A DNA stretch of 38,181 nt from Candidatus Babelota bacterium. Lineage in GTDB: Bacteria; Babelota; Babeliae; Babelales; JABDEC01. Below the pieces are notes generated by a model that saw only the letters and a list, made by a program, of their open reading frames with translations, did not search any database and was not told the DNA's origin. The stretch spans positions 75,213 to 113,393 of the forward strand of contig JABDFA010000004.1 of assembly GCA_013286795.1 (NCBI GenBank), read 5' to 3'. The translations under genes and the position numbers were made by a program. Below are positions 1 through 8,190 of the stretch, piece by piece (within the stretch, counting starts at the first letter, position 1; every line of letters starts with the position of its first letter).

Positions 1-537
1 TTTAAATTAGATGCATGTAAAGATGATGCTTGCAAAAATTCAACAGCTTATTTAGTTGTGCTTGATGATAAAATTTGTGAAGATACTTCAAAAGAATTAC
101 AGCCAGTTGAAATTACTATAACTAACCCAGTTGCAAGAATTAAGTTATATAGAATGGGTTTTGCGGATAGTGATGTTGAGTGTTCTGCGTTAATTGTAAA
201 ATTTAATGAACAAAGATCATGCGGGCTATCTGACAATAGTGAAATAAAACAAAAATCATCAGATCAAGGGATTCCCAGAAGACATTTTAATTCTTCTCGA
301 CAAATTTCTTTTTTCATAACTCCTCAAGAGTCAATTACCCTTAATATAGAAAGAATTGTTTATGATACTAGTTATATGGATTCACATGGACATTCTCAAA
401 AAGTTAGTCCTGATGCTCCTAAACCAAAAACCTACGATCCATATGTTTTAAAAGACTTAAAGCCAGGACAGAAGATTTATTTAATCGCTGATGATTCTGG
501 TATAAAAGAGGATGTTAATTTTTCAGGAATTAAATAG
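1..537 (+). CDS. Unknown protein, 5'-truncated by the window edge
   Basis: The reading frame is open from the first base to the TAG at 535-537, so the gene begins upstream and about 178 codons are visible. A GTG at 58 is only an internal valine codon. The visible part is hydrophilic, has several Cys residues near its beginning, and ends with a Pro/Lys-rich stretch (PKPKTYDPYVLKDLKPGQ). I do not recognise the family. It may be the tail of a secreted protein like its neighbours, but no signal sequence can be seen because the start is missing. A GC-rich hairpin at 568-588 follows and probably ends the transcript. Confidence 0.7.
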   Translation, partial: FKLDACKDDACKNSTAYLVVLDDKICEDTSKELQPVEITITNPVARIKLYRMGFADSDVECSALIVKFNEQRSCGLSDNSEIKQKSSDQGIPRRHFNSSRQISFFITPQESITLNIERIVYDTSYMDSHGHSQKVSPDAPKPKTYDPYVLKDLKPGQKIYLIADDSGIKEDVNFSGIK

Positions 538-567
538 GCATCATAATAGTTAATTTGTTCAAAACTT

Positions 568-588
568 AAGGCGAGCGAAGCTCGCCTT
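568..588. terminator. Bidirectional hairpin between convergent genes
   Basis: A perfect 9-bp stem AAGGCGAGC / GCTCGCCTT closes a GAA loop. It lies 30 bases after the stop of the upstream plus-strand gene and 2 bases beyond the stop of the minus-strand gene. Both flanks are AT-rich without a long T run, so it looks like a shared, fairly weak terminator. Confidence 0.6.
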
Positions 589-590
589 CT

Positions 591-1892
591 TTATGAAATA
601 ACCTTTACAATTTTAGGTGCAGGTTCATAAATAAGAACATCTTTTGCTTTATTAAAAAACTCATCTAATTCACAGTTAACAATTTTAGCAAATTTCTTTT
701 TGGATAAAGTTTTGTCTAAAACTCTTTTAAATCTAGTGGTTCCCACAGCTTTATCTAAAATTTTTGCATAGCTAAATTTTATTCCATTATGTTTAAAGAA
801 TTTCAGTATATCTAATAGAGTATTGAAGGAAGAGAAATCATTTATATCAATAATATAAATTTTTAGCCCAGTAAAATCTTGACCAGGTTTTTTTGTATAT
901 TTACACATAGAACTTTCTATTCCTCTTTGGATTAAAATTTTGTGTAGCTCTTGCCATTTTGCGTGTTCAAAGTTTAAGGAATCAGGCAATAAAATACATT
1001 GGAAAGCATATTTGGTGCCCACACCCACATCAAATGGTTTTATTTCACCAAGTAATCCTAAAAAACTATAGCCATAAAGTGAATCTATATTTTGTATATT
1101 TGGAGAAAGAAATATATCTAAGTTTCTACTTAGTCCCTGATCTCTTGTGAAGTTTCTCATTGGAACAATTATTAAGTCTTTTATTTGGGGTTCAATTAAG
1201 TATTTATTAAAATACTTAGCAAGCTCACCAAATGTCATACCATGACGCAAAGGAATAGGCGCTATAGAAACAAAAGAATGTAGCTCTGGTTCTACTAATG
1301 GTCCTTCCATCACCATTCCCAGAGGATTTGGTCTATCAAGAATAATCATAGTTTTGTTAAATTTACCTGCAACTTGCAACATTCTAAATAAAATTGAAAC
1401 ATAAGTATAATGGCGCATGCCACAATCTTGTATGTCAAAAATAAAAGCATCTATGTTCTTTACATCATCTGGTTTAAAATGCTTGAACTTACTGTCTCCT
1501 TCGTAAAGACTAACAATTGGTATACCAGTTTTATTATCAACTGAATGATGCACATGATCTCCGGCATTAACTATTCCTTTGATGCCATGTTCTGGTGCAT
1601 AAATAGTAGATATTTTTAAGCCTTTACGTCTTAAAACATCAATATTTCTTCTTTTTAAGTGATCTATTCCAGTTTGATTTGTTATTAGTCCTATGTTTTT
1701 GCCTTCTAGTTTTTCAATTAAATCTTCTGATATATTTTCTAGACCAAGTTTAAATTTTAATTTTGATTCAGTAGAGATAGAGTTTTCTGTTGGTACACAT
1801 AAAATGAAAAATCTGGGAACAAATATGGCTAGCAAAAAGACTGTAAATATTTTTATCATCAAAAATATTCTCTTTGTCAACAATAATATCAT
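591..1892 (-). CDS. namZ: NamZ-like exo-beta-N-acetylmuramidase (DUF1343), secreted
   Basis: The 433-residue product carries the DUF1343 signature in order: NQTG (about 72-75), APEHG (99-103), FDIQD (152-156), LDRPNPLG (185-192) and HGMTFGELA (217-225). Characterised members (NamZ) remove N-acetylmuramic acid from the non-reducing end of peptidoglycan fragments. The N-terminus has a basic TKR followed by a hydrophobic stretch (IKIFTVFLLAIFV), so it is probably exported. I chose the ATG at 1892 because GGAG sits seven bases upstream; a GTG at 1907 and an ATG at 1859 are alternatives. The gene stands alone. With the M23 peptidase at 30243-31454 it is one of two wall-degrading enzymes in the window, consistent with wall recycling or with use of peptidoglycan from ingested bacteria. 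Confidence 0.85.
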   Translation of the reverse strand: MILLLTKRIFLMIKIFTVFLLAIFVPRFFILCVPTENSISTESKLKFKLGLENISEDLIEKLEGKNIGLITNQTGIDHLKRRNIDVLRRKGLKISTIYAPEHGIKGIVNAGDHVHHSVDNKTGIPIVSLYEGDSKFKHFKPDDVKNIDAFIFDIQDCGMRHYTYVSILFRMLQVAGKFNKTMIILDRPNPLGMVMEGPLVEPELHSFVSIAPIPLRHGMTFGELAKYFNKYLIEPQIKDLIIVPMRNFTRDQGLSRNLDIFLSPNIQNIDSLYGYSFLGLLGEIKPFDVGVGTKYAFQCILLPDSLNFEHAKWQELHKILIQRGIESSMCKYTKKPGQDFTGLKIYIIDINDFSSFNTLLDILKFFKHNGIKFSYAKILDKAVGTTRFKRVLDKTLSKKKFAKIVNCELDEFFNKAKDVLIYEPAPKIVKVIS

Positions 1893-2050
1893 GCCCCCAC
1901 TCCCCACTATCTATTAAATCTATCTAAAATTAGGATAACATCGTGTATTACAAAAATTCAACTAATTTTAAAAAATTATAGATAATAATATTTAAATAAA
2001 AGAAAATATTGATAATTGACTAAAGTAAAATTACAGATTAATAAATAACC

Positions 2051-2080
2051 TTTACTTGCCAAATCTAATTTATATATAAT
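2051..2080 (+). promoter_or_regulatory. Candidate sigma70-type promoter for the 2112 gene
   Basis: A perfect TATAAT at 2075-2080 lies 18 bases after a weak -35 match (TTTACT, 2051-2056). It is 31 bases upstream of the ATG at 2112 and close to an AGGA ribosome-binding site. The region is very AT-rich, so chance matches are common. Confidence 0.4.
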
Positions 2081-2111
2081 TCTGATAAAAAACATAAAAA
2101 AAGGATTTTTT

Positions 2112-2636
2112 ATGAACAAATTATCAGGTAAGTCTTTGATTTCATTTTTTACTGTTTCTTTTTTAATGTCCCATCAAAACAGTATTTCCATGGATCTAAG
2201 CTCTATAAACAAGCAATTTACAAATGGAAGCGCAATGGTGATTATTATAGAACTTGTACAAAATGAGCTCCGTTCACAAAATCCTGAAATAAGAATTAGG
2301 GCTTTTAAAACAATTTTATTTATGTTTGCCCTATACTTGGGGTTTTTAGTACTAGAAAAAACTAATTTAACACATCTTACCCAGGGGACAGATGGTGATT
2401 TTGTTTTAAAAAATTTTATAACAATACTTTCTATTTTTGCAAAAATTGCAATTTTGAAGCTTCATAGAGAAGAGCATGAAGACATTATTGGAGATTCTGC
2501 AATAGAAGAGCATCTAAAGAAAAATAGAAGAGGTAGTGGATATAGTGATGATTATAAATTTCCAGAACCAGAAGAAGCAGAAGAAGTTTCTTCAAAAGGC
2601 GCATCTAGAAGTTATCAAGCACATGATAATAGCTAG
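2112..2636 (+). CDS. Unknown membrane or exported protein
   Basis: This 174-residue protein is unrecognised. The first 28 residues look like a signal sequence (MNKLSGKSLISFFTVSFLMS, then small and polar residues). Two further hydrophobic helices follow: one around 74-90 (TILFMFALYLGFLVLEK) and a second around 108-122 (ITILSIFAKIAILKL). The last 50 residues are acidic and Ser/Glu-rich, probably disordered. AGGA lies seven bases before the ATG in an A-rich leader that resembles the one at 37925. It is a single-gene unit with no functional clue from its neighbours. Confidence 0.7.
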   Translation: MNKLSGKSLISFFTVSFLMSHQNSISMDLSSINKQFTNGSAMVIIIELVQNELRSQNPEIRIRAFKTILFMFALYLGFLVLEKTNLTHLTQGTDGDFVLKNFITILSIFAKIAILKLHREEHEDIIGDSAIEEHLKKNRRGSGYSDDYKFPEPEEAEEVSSKGASRSYQAHDNS

Positions 2637-2698
2637 TTATAATAATATAAACTTGATATCATGAGACTCAAATAATCTAAAACAAAAAAACAGATTTT

Positions 2699-3013
2699 TT
2701 ATAACCTGCCTTGAAGCGCTAGACTACAAACTATGAATGAAATCGCTGCAGTGCCAAAATTTAAGGGTATAGAAAAAGATCCTTTGAGAAAACCTGCTTC
2801 ACCGGATAGGGTATCATAGGAAAATTTCATGCCTGTGTATGAACTTATAATTAAAAAAGCTGGAATTCCAGGGTCTCTATTTTCTTTCAATAAACCAGCT
2901 GTAGCAGCGCCAGCTATGGCACTGATTGCAACTTGCTTAAAAAATAGATTTGGTAGATTTGTCTGACAATATAAAAGAGATAAAGAGAGTGTAATAATCT
3001 TTAATTTTTTCAT
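2699..3013 (-). CDS. Small hydrophobic membrane protein, unknown
   Basis: A 104-residue protein with an N-terminal signal-like segment (MKKLKIITLSLSLLYC), then two or three Gly/Ala-rich hydrophobic stretches (VAISAIAGAATAGLL; NFGTAAISFIVCSLAL). AGGG lies eight bases before the ATG, which supports translation. It could be a small inner-membrane or phage-holin-like protein, but there is no family match I can defend. Confidence 0.65.
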   Translation of the reverse strand: MKKLKIITLSLSLLYCQTNLPNLFFKQVAISAIAGAATAGLLKENRDPGIPAFLIISSYTGMKFSYDTLSGEAGFLKGSFSIPLNFGTAAISFIVCSLALQGRL

Positions 3014-3077
3014 ACTTGAACCCTTATTAAATTTAATTATAAAAAAATTATAGACTAGATTAATTTATCTGACAAGA

Positions 3078-3116
3078 AAAGCCCTACTTCGCTCCTACGG
3101 AGCTTCGAAGGGCTTT
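3078..3116. terminator. Hairpin downstream of the small lipoprotein-like gene
   Basis: AAAGCCCT (3078-3085) pairs with AGGGCTTT (3109-3116), and an inner GCTCC/GGAGC stem (3091-3095 and 3099-3103) closes a TAC loop. The structure sits 16 bases past the stop of the minus-strand gene at 3132. Its CTTCG/CGAAG content resembles the interspersed palindromic elements elsewhere in the window. Confidence 0.5.
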
Positions 3117-3131
3117 AACTTATTTTTGTTA

Positions 3132-3353
3132 CTATGCGTTTTCTTCGTTCATTTCAGGAATCATAACTTCTTCAATAGCAACTTCAGCTTCTACTACATT
3201 TTTTGTTGATACTTCTGCATTTTCTACTGGTAGAGCCTCTATTTTAGCTCTTTTCTTTTTGGTTTCAACTTTAGGAGTTGGGCAAGATGAACAACATGAA
3301 CCAATAGCAGTCTGTAAAGATAATAATGATGTAATAAGTAAAAGCTTCTTCAT
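3132..3353 (-). CDS. Small Cys-containing exported protein, possible lipoprotein
   Basis: This 73-residue product has a clear signal sequence (MKKLLLITSLLSLQTAIGSC) followed by a CCSSCP cluster and an acidic, Val/Glu-rich tail. IGSC could act as a lipobox, with the first Cys becoming the lipidated N-terminus, though -3 Ile and -2 Gly are not the commonest residues. AAGG lies eight bases upstream of the ATG. The low-complexity tail (EVSTKNVVEAEVAIEEV) suggests a disordered spacer. Function unknown. Confidence 0.65.
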   Translation of the reverse strand: MKKLLLITSLLSLQTAIGSCCSSCPTPKVETKKKRAKIEALPVENAEVSTKNVVEAEVAIEEVMIPEMNEENA

Positions 3354-3427
3354 AAATAAACCTTTCGTTTAAGTTATTGTAAAATATAATTATGCTATTA
3401 TCAATTGTTAGTCTATCAAAAAAAATA

Positions 3428-3459
3428 AGTCATGGCAATCTGACAAAATTGCCATGACT
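3428..3459 (-). terminator. Rho-independent terminator of the DUF2059 gene
   Basis: A perfect 12-bp stem (AGTCATGGCAAT / ATTGCCATGACT) with an 8-base loop lies 22 bases beyond the stop at 3482. On the minus strand it is followed by TATTTTTTTT, a textbook intrinsic terminator. Confidence 0.85.
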
Positions 3460-3481
3460 ATTGATTTAAGAAATTTCTGTA

Positions 3482-4006
3482 TTATTCTTTGTCGTTAGAT
3501 TCTGATTTGTCTATATCTTCTTCTGTTTGGAACTTGGTGAGAAAATCGGACATTAATTCCTGCATCATATCATTTGAAGCCTTTGCGGATTCTGAAGCAA
3601 TTTCAGGCATTTTTTCAATAAGTTTTTTGCCTGTTTTTGAGTTGTAAAAATCTAGCAAATCTGAAATTTCTTCTGCTGTGAAATTTTCATCATAGATTTT
3701 TATAAATTGTTTTTTGAATTCAGGAGAGCACATTTTGTCACTAAGTTTTCTAGACATATTTTTTATAATGTCTGCTGATTTACCCTTTGTAGGCATAAAC
3801 TGTGACACTTGCTCTAAGCTTTTATTAAAAGTTTTGCTCATGTCATCTTTGTTAAAAAGTATATTAATTAGTTTTTCTAACTCTTCATTTTTTTTATTTT
3901 TTGAGCATTCTTCAGTTTTGTTTGTTTTACAGCTAGAGCTATCTGCTAATACAAGTGATGAGTTAATCGTTAACAATGAAGCTAGAAGTAGATTTTTATT
4001 AATCAT
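3482..4006 (-). CDS. DUF2059 family secreted protein
   Basis: The 174-residue protein starts with a signal sequence (MINKNLLLASLLTINSSLVLA). The second half carries the DUF2059 pattern: a helix ending in YDENFTAEEISDLLDFYNSKTGKK, about residues 105-128, followed by LIEKMPEIASESA. Members are exported helical proteins of unknown biochemical role. AAGG lies 7-8 bases before the ATG and a strong terminator follows, so it is a one-gene transcript. The segment from about 22 to 45 is Lys/Glu/Asn-rich and probably a flexible linker. Confidence 0.75.
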   Translation of the reverse strand: MINKNLLLASLLTINSSLVLADSSSCKTNKTEECSKNKKNEELEKLINILFNKDDMSKTFNKSLEQVSQFMPTKGKSADIIKNMSRKLSDKMCSPEFKKQFIKIYDENFTAEEISDLLDFYNSKTGKKLIEKMPEIASESAKASNDMMQELMSDFLTKFQTEEDIDKSESNDKE

Positions 4007-4070
4007 TTTGAACCTTATATAAAAATTAAACTGACAATTATTAATTCAAATGTAACAAAATCCTTTAACC

Positions 4071-4100
4071 TTGACAAGATGCCTTAAGAGAGTGTTTACT
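4071..4100 (+). promoter_or_regulatory. Candidate promoter for the 4142-5116 gene pair
   Basis: A perfect TTGACA (4071-4076) is followed after 18 bases by a weak -10 match, TTTACT (4095-4100). It points at the small gene starting at 4142 and the ankyrin gene behind it. The weak -10 keeps confidence low. Confidence 0.35.
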
Positions 4101-4141
4101 ATTAATAAAAAATTTATACGATTAGTTAAATAGGAGTTCTA

Positions 4142-4399
4142 ATGTTATTAGAAAAAAAAGTTTATTTGATAAGTTTAATAAGTTTACTTACTTTTAAATC
4201 GTTGCTTTGTTTAGAGCAAACAGAAAAAAAACAATTTAAAAAATATACTAGAACAAAATTATTACAAATATTAGAGAAAGCTGAAGAAAGAGACCAGGAT
4301 CGTCAAAAAAAATTAGATATTATTAAAGAACAACTCAAATTAAACTTAAAACAACATGTTTCAGGAGAATCAATGTCGCCTATAAGCGATTCAAAATGA
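4142..4399 (+). CDS. Small exported coiled-coil protein, unknown
   Basis: An 85-residue product with an N-terminal hydrophobic segment (YLISLISLLTFKSLLC, about 8-23). A strongly basic and acidic helix follows (about 28-72), with a heptad-like pattern of Leu and Ile suggesting a coiled coil. It ends nine bases before the ankyrin gene at 4409, so the two are likely cotranscribed. GGAG lies four bases before the ATG. Function unknown. Confidence 0.6.
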   Translation: MLLEKKVYLISLISLLTFKSLLCLEQTEKKQFKKYTRTKLLQILEKAEERDQDRQKKLDIIKEQLKLNLKQHVSGESMSPISDSK

Positions 4400-4408
4400 A
4401 ATAAGTTA

Positions 4409-5116
4409 ATGGCCAAACTTTATCATTTTTTTAAAATATTAGTTTTTTATTATATGTCTAATGGTTTAATCAATGGTATGAGTGAGGGTTCAACAGATAT
4501 GTTATTTGTCGGTGTTTCTACTGAGGATAAGAATATGGTTGAAACTGCTATTAAAAATGGTGCAGACGTGAATGCTTTAAGAATAGAGCATGTCTTGGTT
4601 CATGCAATAAGAAAAGCAAATGAAGATATAATAAAATTGTTATTAGATGGCAAAGCTGATCCTAATGTTTTAAGTGGTTCTGGTAATACACCTTTAATGT
4701 TATCCATAGAACGTGGAGGTAATATAGTAAAATTATTATTAGATTTTAAGGCGGATTCTAATGTTACAAGTTGGGATGGGAAAACGCTTTTAATGCAAGC
4801 TGCATCTAGGCCAAACAACTTAATATTATTGCTAAAGGCTAGGGCTAACCCTAATATTCAAGATAAATATGGTAATACTTTACTAATGTATGCTGCAAAT
4901 TCCTGTATTAGAGATTCAATAAAACTATTGTTACAGGCTGGCGCATCTTTAGATTCGAAAAACAAAGAAGGTAAAACTGCATTAGATATTACAATAGAAA
5001 AGAACTGTGGTTTAGGTACAAAATTAATAGAGGAAGAAATAAGTCTAATACGTGATGTAATTAATGAAAAATTATTACCGGAAATAACTGATATAGTTTT
5101 AGGATATTTAATTTAA
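4409..5116 (+). CDS. Ankyrin-repeat protein with C-terminal F-box-like motif
   Basis: This 235-residue protein has about five ankyrin repeats between residues 30 and 195, seen as GADVNAL, KADPNVL..GNTPLM, KADSNVT..GKTLLM, RANPNIQ..GNTLLM and GASLDSK..GKTALD. It ends with LLPEITDIVLGYL, a short helix resembling an F-box core. That motif recurs in most other repeat proteins of the window. The hydrophobic N-terminus (FFKILVFYYMS) may be a signal sequence, but starts at M16 or M24 would remove it. No strong ribosome-binding site is visible, so coupling to the upstream gene is likely. The stop overlaps the mutL stop on the other strand. A role as an exported adaptor binding host protein is inference. 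Confidence 0.8.
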   Translation: MAKLYHFFKILVFYYMSNGLINGMSEGSTDMLFVGVSTEDKNMVETAIKNGADVNALRIEHVLVHAIRKANEDIIKLLLDGKADPNVLSGSGNTPLMLSIERGGNIVKLLLDFKADSNVTSWDGKTLLMQAASRPNNLILLLKARANPNIQDKYGNTLLMYAANSCIRDSIKLLLQAGASLDSKNKEGKTALDITIEKNCGLGTKLIEEEISLIRDVINEKLLPEITDIVLGYLI

Positions 5117-6951
5117 TTTTTTCTTTTAAACTTTTTTTCAATTTCGTTAATGCCAATAAGCCAGCTAGTAGGTCGTCCATGGGGGCAACAGAATCTATTT
5201 TCGGTATTGCTTAAATCATCTAGAAGTTTATAAATCTGTTCTTCGCTTAAAGTATCACCAGCTTTTACAGCTGCTTTGCATGCCATTTGAGCTTGGAGTT
5301 TTTCATTAATTATTTTTAAAAATTCATTTTTTTCAAGAATAGAATTTTCTTCTATCCAACCAATTAATTGATTCACGAGATCATTAAGTTGTACATCTTT
5401 TAAGTAAACAGGAACAGATTTGATAATTAGTTGATTTTTGCCAAATTGTTCAATTTCTATGCCGTAATTATGGAGCATTTCTAGGTATGGCAAAATTGTT
5501 TCCATATCTTTATCTGACAAACTAATTGAAGTTGGAAAAATCAATCTAACAGTAGCTACGTCTTTAAATTTTTTAGAAAATATTTCATACATTATGCGTT
5601 CATGTGCAGCGTGTTGATCAACTAATACAAGACCTTCTTCTTTTTCCAATAAAATATAAGTTTTTTTAAATTGACCTACAAGATTATAGTCTCTTCTGTT
5701 TTCAGGCTTAATATGGTTCACAAAGACAGTATGTTGTGTTTGTTGTATTTGCATTTCATGATTTAAGTCATTGTGTGTGGGTAAAGTTGCTGCAAAAAAA
5801 TGGTTCTCTTTTTTTTCAGTATTATCAAAAGTGGAAGAAAACAGATCATCCATGGACTCAAAAAAAGGGGTTCTTTCAAAGTCAAACGTAGTTGTAGAGG
5901 CAGCTTTAAAAGAGTTTAATTGTTGAGTTGATATCTCAACATCGCGTTTAATTTGTTTTGATAAGTTTTTTTGTAAACTATCTTTTACTGTATCATATAT
6001 TATGTTTTCAATTTTTTTTGGATATAAAAATTGAACTTCTTCTTTTCGAGGATGGATATTAATATCCACTTCGCTATTAGGAAGATTAATAAATATAAAT
6101 GCTGCAGGAAATTTGCCCGGTTGTAAAATATTTAAGTAAGATTTTACTAATGTTTTTGATAAATTTTGATTTTTTATCCATCTTCCATTTACAAACAAAA
6201 ATATTTGATTACGATTATATCTTTCAACTTGATGATTTGATGTTAAGCCAAATACAGAAATATTTTTTTCTTCGATAGAAAAACTGATCAAATTTTGCGC
6301 AAAATTATGATCCCAGAGTTGCATTAATCTAGATTCTAAATCTTGTGTAGGTGGGCAATTGTATACTAAATTGTTATCATGATAAAGTTTAAAATGTATA
6401 TTTTTATAGCTTATACAGAAAGCCTGAAATAATTGAACTATTTGTCTCCATTCAGTATCACTTTTTTTTAAAAACTTTAATCGCGCTGGCACATTAGAAA
6501 AAATATTTTGGATAGTTAAATCTACTCCATTTAAGCAATTAACTTCCTGAGTGGATATTATATCTCCAAACTCAAGTTCAATTTTAACTCCGGAGCTTGA
6601 ATCAATTTCTTTAGTAATCAAGATAACTTTACTTATGGCTGAAATACTTGAAAGGGCTTCGCCTCTAAAGCCAAAAGTATTCAAATTTGCTAAATCATCC
6701 ACAGAACCAATTTTGCTTGTCGCATGATGTTCAAAACATAGCTTTGCATCTTCAGCAGACATGCCACAACCATTATCTACAACTCTTACTAATTGTTTTC
6801 CTGCGTCTTCAAGGTATATAGAAATTATATCAGCTTTTGCATCTATAGAGTTTTCTATTAGCTCTTTAACAATATTGGCTGGACGCTCTACCACTTCACC
6901 GGCAGCAATTTTTCTTGCTTCATTATCGGAAAGTTTTTTTATTTTTTGCAT
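5113..6951 (-). CDS. mutL: DNA mismatch repair protein MutL
   Basis: The 612-residue protein is full length. The N-terminal GHKL ATPase has VKELIENSIDA (about 29-39), DNGCGM (59-64) and GFRGEAL (94-100). The C-terminal domain keeps the metal-dependent nicking motif DQHA-x2-E-x4-E (DQHA at 445-448, E451, E456) and CPHGRP at 589-594, so this is an endonuclease-type MutL as in bacteria without MutH. It nicks the strand to be repaired after MutS signals a mismatch; no mutS is in the window. It is the last gene of the ftsY-prmC-pilM-pilN-mutL operon, 24 bases after the pilN-like stop. The linker (about 330-410) is Asn/Thr/Phe-rich and low in complexity. Confidence 0.95.
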   Translation of the reverse strand: MQKIKKLSDNEARKIAAGEVVERPANIVKELIENSIDAKADIISIYLEDAGKQLVRVVDNGCGMSAEDAKLCFEHHATSKIGSVDDLANLNTFGFRGEALSSISAISKVILITKEIDSSSGVKIELEFGDIISTQEVNCLNGVDLTIQNIFSNVPARLKFLKKSDTEWRQIVQLFQAFCISYKNIHFKLYHDNNLVYNCPPTQDLESRLMQLWDHNFAQNLISFSIEEKNISVFGLTSNHQVERYNRNQIFLFVNGRWIKNQNLSKTLVKSYLNILQPGKFPAAFIFINLPNSEVDINIHPRKEEVQFLYPKKIENIIYDTVKDSLQKNLSKQIKRDVEISTQQLNSFKAASTTTFDFERTPFFESMDDLFSSTFDNTEKKENHFFAATLPTHNDLNHEMQIQQTQHTVFVNHIKPENRRDYNLVGQFKKTYILLEKEEGLVLVDQHAAHERIMYEIFSKKFKDVATVRLIFPTSISLSDKDMETILPYLEMLHNYGIEIEQFGKNQLIIKSVPVYLKDVQLNDLVNQLIGWIEENSILEKNEFLKIINEKLQAQMACKAAVKAGDTLSEEQIYKLLDDLSNTENRFCCPHGRPTSWLIGINEIEKKFKRKN

Positions 6952-6975
6952 AAAAGTATTAAATTTTGAACTAAA

Positions 6976-7527
6976 CTAAAATTTGATTCTAATTAAAAAC
7001 TCTAAATTAGCTTGATCAGAGTTTTCAACATTTTGATTATCTAATGATTTTAAGTATAACAGTTTTACATTCTTAAATAACTGTATTTGTGACATTATTT
7101 TAACAAAATCTGCAATTAGGTGAGAGTCTGAGCCTTCCCCTTTTAACTCTAATGAGCCACTTATATCATAACTTAAATTTTTTAAATAAATATTATTTGG
7201 GATAGAGCTTGAAATATGTTTTAGGTAATCAACTACTTTCTTGTTATTAATTTTGGCATTTTCTGCATTAGTAATTTTATTTTCTATAGAATCTAATTCA
7301 AGTTTAAGATCATTTTTATTTTTTATTATATTTTCAAAATCCATTATCTCTTTTTCTTTTTGAATTTTTAATTTTCTTAATTTTGATATTTTATAAAGTT
7401 GCCAAAAATTAATACCAATAGCGCATGTGAGAAATGATGCAATGAATATCGAAGATACTTTTAACCACTTATAAAATTCTATTTTTTGATTTGGGACAAT
7501 TTTTTTAATAAAACTTATATTATTCAT
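6976..7527 (-). CDS. pilN: PilN-like type IV pilus inner-membrane assembly protein
   Basis: The 183-residue product has PilN topology: a short cytoplasmic start (about 1-20), one transmembrane helix (about 25-45, VSSIFIASFLTCAIGINFW), a Lys/Glu-rich coiled coil (50-95), then a small periplasmic alpha-beta domain containing IPNNIYLKNLSYDISGSLELKGEG. That phrase is typical of the PilN/fimbrial assembly family. PilN joins PilM in the cytoplasm to PilO in the periplasm. It lies 14 bases after the pilM-like gene and before mutL. PilO-, PilP- and PilQ-like genes occur 20 kb away. It could also be read as the periplasmic half of a GspL-type protein. Confidence 0.7.
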   Translation of the reverse strand: MNNISFIKKIVPNQKIEFYKWLKVSSIFIASFLTCAIGINFWQLYKISKLRKLKIQKEKEIMDFENIIKNKNDLKLELDSIENKITNAENAKINNKKVVDYLKHISSSIPNNIYLKNLSYDISGSLELKGEGSDSHLIADFVKIMSQIQLFKNVKLLYLKSLDNQNVENSDQANLEFLIRIKF

Positions 7528-7541
7528 AAACTACTTTCTTT

Positions 7542-8189
7542 TTAAATAAACATACCAAAGCATGAAGATAGAAAATTTTCATTTACTTCATGGCTATGGG
7601 GCAAAATAAATTTATCTTTACTTGATACATATAAATAATGATGTAAATTTTCTGGTGTTAGATCTTTTAAATTTGAGTAATTTATTGCTAGATTTTTTTT
7701 GGCATTTATAATCGCCAGATTTTTTGTTGTAATGGTTTTAAGGGTGCATGGCAGTTGAAAACACAATGTTTTATATTGAAATAAAATTTCTTGTGCTATA
7801 CCAGTAACATAATAATAATTTAAATTGTCTTCAAAGCCTAGATAGTTAATTTGCCAAATAAAAGCTCCGTCTTCCTCTATCTTCAAATCTTCTCTATTAT
7901 TATCTAGATTTGGTGATGTGATAATAAAATCTTTAATTTTTTTAGATTTGGATAAATATAAATAAACATTTGTTTTATTAATTTTATTTTCTTCAAAAAA
8001 AAATTGTATATAAGAATACAGAAGAGTTGGATTAAATATAATAGAATCGTATATTTCTAATTTATAGAGATTCTGTATTTTATAATTTATTAATTTAAAC
8101 GCATTATTTCTTAGTTTTTTAAAATATCCAAATTCAATACAATTATCATCGATTGCAATACCCACCAGTTCTGGAGATTTAAAAAACAT
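7542..8189 (-). CDS. pilM: PilM/GspL-like actin-fold pilus assembly protein, short
   Basis: The 215-residue protein begins with VGIAIDDNCIEFGYFKK, which fits the first beta-hairpin of the PilM/FtsA actin-like fold in degenerate form. No signal or membrane segment is visible, as expected for cytoplasmic PilM. Typical PilM is near 350 residues, so this is a much shortened version, closer to the cytoplasmic part of GspL. Assignment rests mainly on its place directly before a PilN-like gene. It starts one base after the prmC stop, so it is translationally coupled. ATP-binding motifs are not recognisable. Confidence 0.55.
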   Translation of the reverse strand: MFFKSPELVGIAIDDNCIEFGYFKKLRNNAFKLINYKIQNLYKLEIYDSIIFNPTLLYSYIQFFFEENKINKTNVYLYLSKSKKIKDFIITSPNLDNNREDLKIEEDGAFIWQINYLGFEDNLNYYYVTGIAQEILFQYKTLCFQLPCTLKTITTKNLAIINAKKNLAINYSNLKDLTPENLHHYLYVSSKDKFILPHSHEVNENFLSSCFGMFI

Positions 8190-8190
8190 C

